Shown: in pieces, positions 45,622 through 57,151 of the stretch
Layout: every line of letters begins with the position of its first letter
Numbering within the stretch: the first letter of the stretch is position 1
Source: Gammaproteobacteria bacterium UBA6724
GTDB lineage: Bacteria; Pseudomonadota; Gammaproteobacteria; Pseudomonadales; Azotimanducaceae
Direction: 5' to 3'
Assembly (NCBI GenBank): GCA_002454165.1
Contig: DKIG01000052.1
Coordinates: 18,460 to 82,459, forward strand
DNA length: 64,000 nt
Position numbers and translations under genes: made by a program
Notes under the pieces: model-generated
The model's database searches: none
What the model was told of the DNA's origin: nothing
The model's input: only the letters and a program-made list of their open reading frames with translations

Positions 45622-45802
45622 GGGTATGAATTACGGTTCGTGTATAGAAATTATGAGGACAAGATGGCTGAGGGTGATTGGGATTTTGTATTGGAAACGA
45701 CAGGCTGAGACTATACGACGACTGGTTGGAGGTGATGCACGACTGAGACAATAATACGGAGATGAAGAATTTTGCGGCTTGCTATTCGTGATTCACAAAA
45801 CC

Positions 45803-45889
45803 TGGTGCCGAAGAGAGGACTTGAACCTCCACGGGGTTACCCCCACTACCCCCTCAAGGTAGCGTGTCTACCAATTTCACCACTTCGGC
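45803..45889 (-). tRNA. tRNA-Leu (GAG)
   Basis: An 87-nt class II tRNA with long variable arm and encoded CCA: acceptor GCCGAAG/CTTCGGC, anticodon stem CTACC/GGTAG around TTGAGGG (anticodon GAG), and variable arm GGGGGTAACCCC. Its place directly after secG is the conserved gammaproteobacterial arrangement (E. coli leuU). Confidence 0.98.
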
Positions 45890-45891
45890 AT

Positions 45892-45939
45892 ATCTAAAGA
45901 CTGGCACATCTAAAGACTGGCGCATCTAAAAACTCAGGT
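45892..45939. repeat. tandem array, 16 bp x 3, between secG and tRNA-Leu
   Basis: ATCTAAAGACTGGCAC at 45892, ATCTAAAGACTGGCGC at 45908 and a diverged third copy at 45924 fill the whole spacer between the tRNA-Leu 5' end and the secG stop codon. Confidence 0.9.
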
Positions 45940-46361
45940 TATATTTCTGGTACCTCTGCTTCGGCGGCATCCTCTGGCGCGGGTTCCAATGTCGGGATTT
46001 CCGATGACTCGGTTGGCGCTGTCACAGATGGATCTTCGGTTTCCTCTGCTTCGGGCTGCCCATTCACATCAGGTACCTGTTCAACAATCGCCGGTATTCC
46101 CAACTCGGTGGCAAACTTTGATCTTTCCTTCGCAAAAAATGCCAGACCAAAACTCGTCACAAAAAAAGCTATGGCGATGCCGGTAGTGAGCCGGGTCAGG
46201 AAGCTGCCGGCACCGCTACTACCGAACACTGTGCCAGCGGAACCGCTACCAAATCCGGAGCCCATATCCGCGCCTTTGCCCTGCTGAATAAGAACCAGTC
46301 CGATAATAGCAAGCGCCGCCATGACATGGACGACAAGTATCAGGGTTTCATAAGTTTCCAT
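45939..46361 (-). CDS. secG: preprotein translocase subunit SecG
   Basis: SecG is the small accessory membrane subunit of SecYEG. The 140-residue protein has two membrane helices (about 5-25 and 57-76) separated by the conserved QQGKGADMGSGFGSGSAGTVFGS loop. A long acidic, Pro-rich tail (about 95-140) is commonly present in gammaproteobacteria. It lies between tpiA and tRNA-Leu. Confidence 0.97.
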   Translation of the reverse strand: METYETLILVVHVMAALAIIGLVLIQQGKGADMGSGFGSGSAGTVFGSSGAGSFLTRLTTGIAIAFFVTSFGLAFFAKERSKFATELGIPAIVEQVPDVNGQPEAEETEDPSVTAPTESSEIPTLEPAPEDAAEAEVPEI

Positions 46362-46383
46362 AGTCTCTCTTCACTTCAATAGT

Positions 46384-46425
46384 ACAGTCATTTCAGAACA
46401 GTCATTTCAGAACAGCCATTTCAGC
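46384..46425. repeat. tandem array, 14 bp x 3, spanning the tpiA 3' end
   Basis: ACAGTCATTTCAGA at 46384 and 46398 is identical; the third copy at 46412 is slightly changed. The second copy contains the tpiA stop codon (46402-46404) and the third encodes the last residues of TpiA, so the spacer before secG has grown from copies of the gene's own end. Confidence 0.95.
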
Positions 46426-47187
46426 CGCCTGACAAACTTGCAAAAACTTCTCCCCAGAGAGAGAAGCACCACCTGCAAGTACGCCGTCAACATCTTCATT
46501 AGCAAGTAGGGCGGACGCATTTTCAGGCGTTACGCTGCCCCCATATAGCAATCTGGTACTGGCACCCAACTCGGCATCAATGCCAGCCAGGTAAGCCCTG
46601 ATGCCGGCGTGAACCTCTTCAACTTCTTCCGGTTTGGCGCTTTCGCCCGTTCCAATTGCCCAGACCGGTTCATAGGCAACCATTGCCTTACCCATATATG
46701 TCGCTCCGACACGGTCACACACAAATTCAAGCTGCTCCCTGACCACCTCAAGCGTCACCCCGGTGCGTCGTTGCTCCAGAGATTCTCCCACACACAGAAT
46801 CGGGCACAAGTCATGGGCAATACACTGCTCAAACTTCCGGGTGATCGTTTCATTGTCTTCATGAAACAACCTACGTCGTTCAGAATGGCCCAGGATGACA
46901 AACTGACATCCGACATCCCTGAGCATTGCCGCCGCCACGCCACCGGTCACCGCACCAGTGTCGCGGCTATCCACATCCTGGGCACCCAATTTCAATTGCG
47001 TGTCTCTCAGACTGTCCGCCACCTGGGCAAGATACACATAGGGTGGAAAAATCAGAACCTCGCAATGCTTGAAACGGGCTTTATCCAAAGCCTTGTCAAA
47101 TTCACCGGTCAGACTATTAAGCAACGAGGTAACACTGGTGCTGTCCCCGTTCATTTTCCAGTTGCCCGCCACGAGAAGCTTTTTCAA
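46402..47187 (-). CDS. tpiA: triosephosphate isomerase
   Basis: TpiA interconverts dihydroxyacetone phosphate and glyceraldehyde-3-phosphate. In 261 residues it has AGNWKMNG (catalytic Asn and Lys) at the start, ILGHSERR with the catalytic His, MVAYEPVWAIGTG with the catalytic Glu, and LLYGGSVTPENA. It sits between glmM and secG in conserved order. Confidence 0.98.
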   Translation of the reverse strand: MKKLLVAGNWKMNGDSTSVTSLLNSLTGEFDKALDKARFKHCEVLIFPPYVYLAQVADSLRDTQLKLGAQDVDSRDTGAVTGGVAAAMLRDVGCQFVILGHSERRRLFHEDNETITRKFEQCIAHDLCPILCVGESLEQRRTGVTLEVVREQLEFVCDRVGATYMGKAMVAYEPVWAIGTGESAKPEEVEEVHAGIRAYLAGIDAELGASTRLLYGGSVTPENASALLANEDVDGVLAGGASLSGEKFLQVCQAAEMAVLK

Positions 47188-47302
47188 CTACCTTTCCTCA
47201 AGGTTGTTTATATACCCCGCTCAGGGCTGTTCCCAGCGCCTTAAAAAAGCGCCACATGGTAACGAATTGACCGATAAGATTCAAAAATTGCTACCAGGAC
47301 AA

Positions 47303-48652
47303 CTAGCCGAGCGCCTTTGATACGAGGTCTGCAAGATCTTTAGTGAGGGTTTCAACCAAACTCCGATCTTCCCCTTCAACCATGACCCGAACGACGGGTT
47401 CAGTGCCGGAGGGTCGCAATAGCACTCGCCCGCGTCCAGCCAGTTTTTTCTCAGCCTTCGCCAGAGCACCAGAGACGGAATCCAGATGCTCAAATTTGAC
47501 GGGCTTGTGGCAGGTCACATTGATGACATGCTGCGGATACTTCGTCATCCGACTTTTGAGTTCATTCAACCCCTGCCCGGTCTCAACCATGGTTTTAAGA
47601 ACCTGCAGGGCAGAGACGATACCGTCCCCAGTGGTCGTAAGATCAAGGCAGAGGAGGTGCCCAGAACTCTCGCCACCAAGTGTCCAGCCCCGGGACCGGA
47701 GCTCCGCCTGAACATGACGGTCACCAATCGCAGCCCGGACGAAGGGTATGCCTGCCGCCGTCAGCGCCTGTTCAAGACCCAGGTTGCTCATTAGTGTACC
47801 GACGACACCAGTGGCATCTTCTCCGGAGTCCCTGGCATTTGCCCGGGAGGTGGCGATGATGAACAACATCTCGTCGCCGTCAACTATCTCCCCTCGCTCA
47901 TCAACCATGATCGCGCGGTCGCCGTCGCCGTCAAATGCGATACCAAGATGAGCGTGATTTTCAACAACTGTCTTCCTGAGCACCTCGGGTCTGGTAGAAC
48001 CAACATCGGCGTTGATGTTGAACCCGTCCGGGGACGAGGCAAGTTCAATAGTCTCTGCGCCCAATTCACGAAATACGCTGGGTGCAATGTGATAGGTGGC
48101 GCCATTCGCACAATCCAGCACGATGGTGAGACCACGCAAATTAGATTTAGCAGAGAAGCAACTTTTGCAGAATTCAATATAACGACCGGCAGCGTCATCA
48201 ATTCGTGAAACCTTCCCTATCTGCTCTGATGGAACGGTTTGCATATCGTTGCTGATTTCCGCTTCAATGGCGATTTCAACCTTATCGTCCAGCTTCACAC
48301 CGTCACTTGAAAAGAACTTAATGCCGTTATCATGGTATGAGTTGTGGGACGCGCTGATCACTATGCCCGCGCTCGCATTAAAGGTTCTCGTGAGATAGGC
48401 AATTGCTGGCGTGGGCATTGGACCTAGCAACAATACATTCGCACCGGCTGACGCAAGTCCAGCCTCAAGGGCTGATTCAAACATATATCCGGAAATTCGT
48501 GTGTCTTTGCCGATGAGAATTTTGCCGCTGCCCTCTCTAGCCAGTACCTTCCCCGCCGCCCAGCCAAGTTTGAGCACGAATTCTGCGGTGATAGGATGAA
48601 GCCCTACCCGTCCTCTGATGCCATCCGTTCCAAAGTAAATTTTATCGGTCAC
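47303..48652 (-). CDS. glmM: phosphoglucosamine mutase
   Basis: GlmM converts glucosamine-6-phosphate to the 1-phosphate for peptidoglycan and LPS synthesis. The 449-residue protein starts YFGTDGIRGRVG, has the phosphoserine S102 in SASHNSYHDNG, the metal loop FDGDGDR, and RPSGTEPVVRVMVE at the phosphate-binding end. Upstream in transcript order lies a folP remnant and then ftsH. Confidence 0.98.
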   Translation of the reverse strand: MTDKIYFGTDGIRGRVGLHPITAEFVLKLGWAAGKVLAREGSGKILIGKDTRISGYMFESALEAGLASAGANVLLLGPMPTPAIAYLTRTFNASAGIVISASHNSYHDNGIKFFSSDGVKLDDKVEIAIEAEISNDMQTVPSEQIGKVSRIDDAAGRYIEFCKSCFSAKSNLRGLTIVLDCANGATYHIAPSVFRELGAETIELASSPDGFNINADVGSTRPEVLRKTVVENHAHLGIAFDGDGDRAIMVDERGEIVDGDEMLFIIATSRANARDSGEDATGVVGTLMSNLGLEQALTAAGIPFVRAAIGDRHVQAELRSRGWTLGGESSGHLLCLDLTTTGDGIVSALQVLKTMVETGQGLNELKSRMTKYPQHVINVTCHKPVKFEHLDSVSGALAKAEKKLAGRGRVLLRPSGTEPVVRVMVEGEDRSLVETLTKDLADLVSKALG

Positions 48653-48664
48653 TTGAATCCGCTC

Positions 48665-48799
48665 TCAATATGCGTTCATTTGTGATGGACCGGTAGCCAT
48701 CAGCGTGCCAGCGACGCTGTGATCCTGAACAATTTTGCCAATGGTACTCTTTCTAGACCCATCAACAAGGGTAGCGGCAGGCACGACATGATGTGAGAT
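48665..48799 (-). pseudogene. candidate remnant of folP (dihydropteroate synthase) 3' end
   Basis: Between ftsH and glmM, where folP normally lies, a 44-codon open stretch on the same strand reads TLVDGSRKSTIGKIV, then SVAGTLMATG, and ends in TGA. The FolP C terminus has L-V-x-x-SRKSxIG followed by GSLAxA, so about eight of eleven positions of the diagnostic motif survive. No ribosome binding site, ATG or upstream FolP domain is left; an in-frame TAG lies just before it (48800-48802). I read this as a decayed folP. Confidence 0.45.
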
Positions 48800-48839
48800 C
48801 TACTCTGAGGAGGGCGCCAGAGACCAGGCGTGGGCGAAA

Positions 48840-50792
48840 TTAGTGATCGGTGGCAGGATTACCCATCTGCCCTGTCCCTTGACCTGTCTGGGAGACATCA
48901 TCAGCCGGCTTGTCACAAGAGCCATCAGCAACCGGGGCTGAATTGCCTCCATTCGTATCGCTCCAATGATCCGGCGGCTGGGGTATCTTTCCATTCATAA
49001 TGTCATCAATCTGGCTACGGCCTATGGTTTCATATTCCAATAAAGTCTCTGCCATCAGATCAAGTGTGTCCCGGTTGTCTTCCAATATCTGTTTGGCGGT
49101 TGCATAACACTCGTCGATAATTTTCCGAATTTCCTGGTCAATCTTCTTGGCGGTTTCTGGAGACACCTGAGATTGGTTGCTACCGACGGACATGCCCAGA
49201 AAGACCTCTTCGCTTTCCTTCTCATAAGTCAGGGGACCGAGATTTTCAGACAGGCCCCAGCGGGTGACCATTGCCCTCGCTATCTTGGTCGCGCGTTCAA
49301 TATCGTTTGAGGCGCCTGTCGTGATTCCCTCTGGTCCAAGGGTTAACTCTTCTGCGATGCGCCCACCAAAGAGGGAGCAAATCTGGCTGAGGACTGAACG
49401 TTTGCTCATTGAGTATCTATCTTCCTCAGGGAGAAATATCGTGACCCCAAGCGCCCTGCCCCTTGGAATAATCGTTACCTTGTAACTAGGGTCATGTTCT
49501 GGCATCAGATAGCCGACAATGCAGTGTCCTGCTTCATGGTAAGCCGTGTTTCTCCGCTCCTTCTCTGACATGACCATGCTCTTGCGTTCCGCACCCATCA
49601 TGATCTTGTCTTTTGCCTGCTCCAGTTGGCTCATCGCCACGCTACGCCGATCCTGCCTGGCAGCGAAAAGTGCCGCCTCGTTGACCAGATTCGCCAGATC
49701 GGCACCGGAAAACCCTGGTGTCCCACGCGCAATGACGGAGGTGTCCACATCATCCGCAAGCGGCACCTTCCTCATGTGTACCTTGAGTATTTGCTCACGC
49801 CCTCTGATGTCCGGCAGGGAGACGACGACCTGACGATCAAACCTGCCGGGACGCAGGAGTGCCGGATCAAGCACATCCGGCCTGTTTGTGGAGGCAATGA
49901 TGATGATGCCCTCGTTACCGTCAAACCCGTCCATTTCCACCAGCAGTTGGTTCAATGTCTGCTCGCGTTCATCATGCCCGCCGCCGAGGCCAGCGCCTCT
50001 GTGTCTGCCCACGGCGTCAATTTCATCAATAAAAATGATACAGGGGGTTTGCTTTTTAGCCCGCTCAAACATATCTCTGACACGGGAAGCCCCCACGCCC
50101 ACGAACATCTCAACAAAATCTGAGCCGGAAATGCTGAAAAAAGGCACCTTCGCTTCACCAGCGATAGCCCTCGCCAGTAGCGTTTTACCCGTGCCGGGCT
50201 GACCCACCATGAGTATCCCCCGTGGGATGCGTCCGCCCAGTTTCTGAAACTTGCTCGGGTCTTGCAGGAATTCAACTAGTTCCTGTACATCTTCTTTTGC
50301 TTCATCAACACCGGCAACATCTGCAAAGGTTGTTTTAATCTGATCCTCACCGAGCAACTTTGCCTTGCTTTTGCCGAAGGTAAGTGGCCCGCCCTTACCA
50401 CCAGCCCCACCCTGCATCTGCCGCATGAAGAATATAAACACCACAATGATGACCAAAATAGGGAAACTGGCGATCAGGAGTTGGGTCCAGATGCTCTGCC
50501 GCTCAGGCCGATTGCCCTTGAAGTCAACATTGTGATCCAGCAGATCGCCAATCAGAGCACCATCGGAAACCTGGGGTTGAACGGTTTCAAATTTCTGGCC
50601 GTTATACCGTTCCCCGCGGATCGTCATGCCATCAATTTCTACCGCCTGGACCTGATTCTTGTTGACCAGTTCCAGGAAGGTGGAATAGTCAATTTCTTCT
50701 GTGTTTGACTGAACATTGAAGTTCTGAAACACCATGAGCAATACTGCTGCAATAATCAGCCACAGGAGAATGTTCTTCCCTACATCATTCAA
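48840..50792 (-). CDS. ftsH: ATP-dependent zinc metalloprotease FtsH
   Basis: FtsH is the membrane-bound AAA+ protease that degrades RpoH, LpxC and damaged membrane proteins. The 650-residue protein has two membrane helices (about 8-23 and 104-122), Walker A GQPGTGKT (197-204), Walker B IIFIDEIDAVG, the second region of homology, and the zinc site HEAGH at 419-423. The C-terminal tail is Gly/Pro/Asn-rich. The leader carries a 13-bp x 5 tandem array. Confidence 0.98.
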   Translation of the reverse strand: MNDVGKNILLWLIIAAVLLMVFQNFNVQSNTEEIDYSTFLELVNKNQVQAVEIDGMTIRGERYNGQKFETVQPQVSDGALIGDLLDHNVDFKGNRPERQSIWTQLLIASFPILVIIVVFIFFMRQMQGGAGGKGGPLTFGKSKAKLLGEDQIKTTFADVAGVDEAKEDVQELVEFLQDPSKFQKLGGRIPRGILMVGQPGTGKTLLARAIAGEAKVPFFSISGSDFVEMFVGVGASRVRDMFERAKKQTPCIIFIDEIDAVGRHRGAGLGGGHDEREQTLNQLLVEMDGFDGNEGIIIIASTNRPDVLDPALLRPGRFDRQVVVSLPDIRGREQILKVHMRKVPLADDVDTSVIARGTPGFSGADLANLVNEAALFAARQDRRSVAMSQLEQAKDKIMMGAERKSMVMSEKERRNTAYHEAGHCIVGYLMPEHDPSYKVTIIPRGRALGVTIFLPEEDRYSMSKRSVLSQICSLFGGRIAEELTLGPEGITTGASNDIERATKIARAMVTRWGLSENLGPLTYEKESEEVFLGMSVGSNQSQVSPETAKKIDQEIRKIIDECYATAKQILEDNRDTLDLMAETLLEYETIGRSQIDDIMNGKIPQPPDHWSDTNGGNSAPVADGSCDKPADDVSQTGQGTGQMGNPATDH

Positions 50793-50805
50793 TTGCCTCT
50801 CCTTG

Positions 50806-50870
50806 GTTTACTACAAGCGTTTACTACAAACATTTTCTACCAGTATTTACTACCAGCCTTCTCTACAGCG
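50806..50870. repeat. tandem array, 13 bp x 5, in the ftsH leader
   Basis: Five contiguous 13-bp units of GTTTACTACAAGC-like sequence start at 50806, 50819, 50832, 50845 and 50858. They end 14 bases upstream of the ftsH start codon and occupy about a third of the ftsH-rlmE spacer. Units drift progressively from one end to the other. Confidence 0.9.
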
Positions 50871-50970
50871 AGCGCGTGGTACTTTATTTGACCATTTTTT
50901 GAACAACATGTCCCTGAAAATTGGTTTGCTACCCTATGCTTCTGCGCTACCCTGCGGTTCCGATTTACCC

Positions 50971-51591
50971 CTAACCCTTGAATCCCCGACCTAGCAAATA
51001 AACTTCCCTGGATTTGTCGCGAGAAGCGCGAGGTTTAATGTTGTTTAGCCGATTGAAACTGCCTCGCATCTCACGGCGCATTACATCTATCCCTTCCCCT
51101 TCAAAGCACTTTAGCAACAATGCGCCCTCAGTGCACAAAATACGCCTGGCAAGGTCCAGGGCAAGTTCGGCAAGTTGCATGACTTTTGGCTGATCAATGT
51201 CCTTCATACCACTTAAATTGGGTGCCATATCTGAGATTACAAGGTCAACAGGCTTGGTTTGCAAGCATTCAATCAACGCATCCTGGATGGCAGGGTCTGT
51301 GAAATCACCCTGGATAAACCGGACGCCGTCTATCTGTTCCATGCCCAGAGCATCCAGCGCGAGAACAAAGCCATCTGTGCCCGCCCTACGAATTGCGACC
51401 TGGGACCAGCCACCCGGGGCTGAACCCAGATCAACAACCCTGACGGCGGAGTGGAACAACCCATACTTATCGTCAATTTCCAGTAATTTGAAACTTGCCC
51501 GGGATCGGTAACCCTCAAGTCTTGCGCGCCGCACATACTCATCCTGATGATGCTCTGCCAGCCACCTAGCATTTGTTTTCGACTTTTTCAT
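50971..51591 (-). CDS. rlmE: 23S rRNA (uridine2552-2'-O)-methyltransferase
   Basis: RlmE (FtsJ) methylates U2552 of 23S rRNA in the 50S subunit. The 206-residue product from ATG 51591 starts MKKSKTNARWLAEHHQDEYVRRA and contains YRSRASFKLLEID, the SAM motif VVDLGSAPGGWSQV, and VDLVISDMAPNLSGM. Twenty upstream codons of the open frame are not conserved. It is divergent from yhbY by 25 bp, as is usual. Confidence 0.97.
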   Translation of the reverse strand: MKKSKTNARWLAEHHQDEYVRRARLEGYRSRASFKLLEIDDKYGLFHSAVRVVDLGSAPGGWSQVAIRRAGTDGFVLALDALGMEQIDGVRFIQGDFTDPAIQDALIECLQTKPVDLVISDMAPNLSGMKDIDQPKVMQLAELALDLARRILCTEGALLLKCFEGEGIDVMRREMRGSFNRLNNIKPRASRDKSREVYLLGRGFKG

Positions 51592-51616
51592 CCTAACATC
51601 TGTACACTCTTTTTTA

Positions 51617-51922
51617 ATGAATGCGAGACTGAGCAAGCGACTGCGCGCCATTGGTCATCAATTAAAACCCCTTGTTACGATTGCGGACAAGGGACTGTCT
51701 GGCAGTGTCCTGGACGAGTTTAATCGCGCCCTGGACGAGCATGAACTTATCAAGGTAAAAATCATGGCTGATCGCGAGGCTCGTGGTGCCCTGGTTAAAG
51801 AAATAGAGTCATTGGCTGAGACTGATGTCGTGCAGGTCATTGGCCGAATCGTGCTGGTTTACCGCCCTTCAAGAGAAGCCAACCCATCGCTTTCGAATAT
51901 TTTAAGAGCCAAGCAGACTTAG
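51617..51922 (+). CDS. yhbY: CRM-domain RNA-binding protein YhbY
   Basis: The 101-residue single CRM-domain protein associates with pre-50S ribosomes. It has LRAIGHQLKPLVTIADKGLS with the GxxG-like loop, then ELIKVKI and VIGRIVLVYRPS. It lies divergently next to rlmE, an arrangement kept across gammaproteobacteria. A 10-bp array starts at its stop codon. Confidence 0.96.
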   Translation: MNARLSKRLRAIGHQLKPLVTIADKGLSGSVLDEFNRALDEHELIKVKIMADREARGALVKEIESLAETDVVQVIGRIVLVYRPSREANPSLSNILRAKQT

Positions 51923-51949
51923 CGGAGATTAGCGAAGATTAGCGAAGAA
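51920..51949. repeat. tandem array, 10 bp x 3, beginning at the yhbY stop codon
   Basis: TAGCGGAGAT, TAGCGAAGAT and TAGCGAAGAA are adjacent at 51920, 51930 and 51940. The first TAG is the yhbY stop codon. Confidence 0.9.
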
Positions 51950-51981
51950 GTGCAGGCATGACGACTGGAGCCGCTTGACGG

Positions 51982-52458
51982 CTAGAGGTGCTGTACCGAG
52001 CAGATTTCGTACTCAACATCTCCGCCCGGGGTCTTCACCAGGGCAATATCGCCGACTTCCTTGCCAATCAAAGCTCTGGCGACGGGTGAATTGACCGACA
52101 GCTTGTTGAGTTTGATATCTGATTCCTCGTCGCCCACTATCTGGTAAGTCAATTTCTTATCCTCATTCAGGTTCAGGAGTTTCACCGTGGTGCCAAAGAT
52201 CACCCTATCTGACTCCGGAATACGGGTAATATCAATCACCTCTACGACGGCTAACTTCTTCTCTATCTCAAGAATTCGCCCTTCAATAAATCCCTGCTCC
52301 TCCCTGGCATACTGATATTCTGCATTTTCCCGCAGATCACCCTGTGCCCTTGCTTCCGCTATGGCTTGCACGATACGGGGACGTTCTTTCGTCCTCAGGC
52401 GATCCAGTTCCTCACGCAGGGCGGCAACACCCTTTACTGTCATTGGTACCTTGTCCAT
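51982..52458 (-). CDS. greA: transcription elongation factor GreA
   Basis: GreA enters the RNA polymerase secondary channel and stimulates cleavage of backtracked RNA. The 158-residue protein has an N-terminal coiled coil (about 10-75) with the acidic tip residues in GDLRENAEYQYAREEQ, and a C-terminal FKBP-like domain with ARALIGKEVGDIALVKTPGG. It is downstream of carB in conserved order. Confidence 0.98.
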   Translation of the reverse strand: MDKVPMTVKGVAALREELDRLRTKERPRIVQAIAEARAQGDLRENAEYQYAREEQGFIEGRILEIEKKLAVVEVIDITRIPESDRVIFGTTVKLLNLNEDKKLTYQIVGDEESDIKLNKLSVNSPVARALIGKEVGDIALVKTPGGDVEYEICSVQHL

Positions 52459-52491
52459 TGGTATCCTGCTCTCGCGGAAAAATTAAAAATA

Positions 52492-55704
<3,213 letters not shown>

Positions 55705-55717
55705 TGCCTGTTTCCTG

Positions 55718-56896
55718 TTATGTCTGTTTCCGCCCAGGCTCGCCCTGCTGAGCGGCATCCATCAACTCAATAAAGTGATCAAACAAGGGGCGGGCGTCGT
55801 GCGGACCAGGACTGGCTTCAGGATGTCCCTGAAAACCAAAAGCTGGTCTATCCTTCAGGTGAATACCTTGAATAGAATGATCAAACAGTGATCTGTGAGT
55901 GATGGCGACCCGGTCTGGCAATTCAACATCGTCAATACAAAATCCGTGGTTCTGACTTGTAATCAACACGCTGCCGTCCTCAAGGTTTTGCACCGGATGG
56001 TTGGCACCGTGATGTCCATGTTTCATCTTTATGGTCTTCATGCCAACGGCGAGACCAAGCAGTTGCAAGCCAAGACAAATACCGAAAACTGGCGTATCCG
56101 TTTCCAGTATCTGACCTATGGCGTTAATCACATAATCACAGGGGGCGGGATCTCCCGGACCACTGGACAGGAAAACGCCATCTGGCTGTATTGCCAACAC
56201 CTCCTGGGCAGGCGTCTTTGCTGGGACGACGGTTAATTCACATCCCCGGTCTGCCAGGAGTCTGAGTATGTTTTTCTTGACTCCAAAATCATAGGCAACC
56301 ACCTTGTATTTGAACCCAGTCATCTCCGGGTATCCTCGTCCCGGCACCCAACTACCTTCCTTCCAACTGTAGCTTGCCTCTACGGTCACTTCTCTGGCGA
56401 GGTCCATCCCTTTGATGCCGGCAAAATCTTTTGCCGCCTGGGTACTAGCATCAATATCAACAGGAGTAATGGTGTCCGCCGCAAGAATACAGCCTTTCTG
56501 GGAGCCTTCATCACGCAAGACGCGGGTCAATTTCCGGGTATCAATCTCCGCAATGGCGACGACATTATTATCCTTGAGATACTCGCCGAGGGACTTTTCC
56601 TGACGCCAGTTGCTTGCTTGCCCCTGATGGAAATGGGGCAGGTCGCGGATGACCAATCCCGCCGCCCAGATGCGCCGGGATTCTTCATCCTCCTGGTTGA
56701 CGCCGGTATTGCCAATATGCGGATGCGTCAGGGTGATGATTTGCCTAGCATAGGATGGGTCAGTGAGGATTTCCTGATAACCGGTAATGGCGGTGTTGAA
56801 TACGACTTCCCCGACGGAACTGCCAAGAACACCTATAGCAACACCCTCAAACACCATGCCGTTCTCAAGCGCAAGCACTGCTTTGCAACTAGTCAA
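55718..56896 (-). CDS. carA: carbamoyl-phosphate synthase small subunit
   Basis: CarA is the glutaminase subunit that feeds ammonia to CarB. The 392-residue protein has an N-terminal CPSase_sm domain (VVFNTAITGYQEILTDPSY) and a class I glutamine amidotransferase domain with the nucleophile Cys in FGICLGLQLLGLA and the His/Glu pair in FQGHPEASPGPHDA. The dnaJ and dapB genes that often precede carA are absent. A terminator-like hairpin lies in its leader. Confidence 0.98.
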   Translation of the reverse strand: MTSCKAVLALENGMVFEGVAIGVLGSSVGEVVFNTAITGYQEILTDPSYARQIITLTHPHIGNTGVNQEDEESRRIWAAGLVIRDLPHFHQGQASNWRQEKSLGEYLKDNNVVAIAEIDTRKLTRVLRDEGSQKGCILAADTITPVDIDASTQAAKDFAGIKGMDLAREVTVEASYSWKEGSWVPGRGYPEMTGFKYKVVAYDFGVKKNILRLLADRGCELTVVPAKTPAQEVLAIQPDGVFLSSGPGDPAPCDYVINAIGQILETDTPVFGICLGLQLLGLAVGMKTIKMKHGHHGANHPVQNLEDGSVLITSQNHGFCIDDVELPDRVAITHRSLFDHSIQGIHLKDRPAFGFQGHPEASPGPHDARPLFDHFIELMDAAQQGEPGRKQT

Positions 56897-56936
56897 GTAT
56901 CAGTCTCCGGAACCTGGGAAAAGAGAAATAATGTCC

Positions 56937-56970
56937 AAAAAAAGCGAGATGGAATTGCTCCCATCCCGCT
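56937..56970 (-). terminator. intrinsic terminator in the carAB leader (attenuator candidate)
   Basis: On the minus strand GCGGGATGG (from 56969) pairs with CCATCTCGC (to 56944) around an 8-base loop, with one mismatch, followed directly by seven T (56943-56937). It ends about 40 bases before the carA start codon, so it either ends the radC transcript or attenuates carAB. Confidence 0.75.
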
Positions 56971-56971
56971 A

Positions 56972-56998
56972 TCAGTCCATTTTATACAAGCGTTTCAT
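56972..56998 (-). CDS. possible carAB leader peptide (8 aa)
   Basis: An ATG on the minus strand at 56998 opens an eight-codon frame (MKRLYKMD) whose TGA ends two bases before the terminator hairpin. The position is what a translation-coupled attenuator needs, but the ribosome binding site is weak and the frame could be chance. Confidence 0.25.
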   Translation of the reverse strand: MKRLYKMD

Positions 56999-57062
56999 CC
57001 TAGACCATCTATTTTATAGAAGTGCCTGTTTCTTGCAAGTGATTATGCGACTTTTTTGTTGC

Positions 57063-57118
57063 AGCTTTTCTATTACGGCTTTTCTATTACGGCTTTTCTA
57101 TTACGACTTTTCTATTAC
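57063..57118. repeat. tandem array, 14 bp x 4, between radC and carA
   Basis: Four 14-bp copies of GGCTTTTCTATTAC-like sequence start at 57063, 57077, 57091 and 57105; the middle two are identical. They lie just downstream of the radC stop, upstream of the putative carAB leader. Confidence 0.97.
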
Positions 57119-57151
57119 GAGAAGAGGGGAGATGACCACAACTGGCTGATA

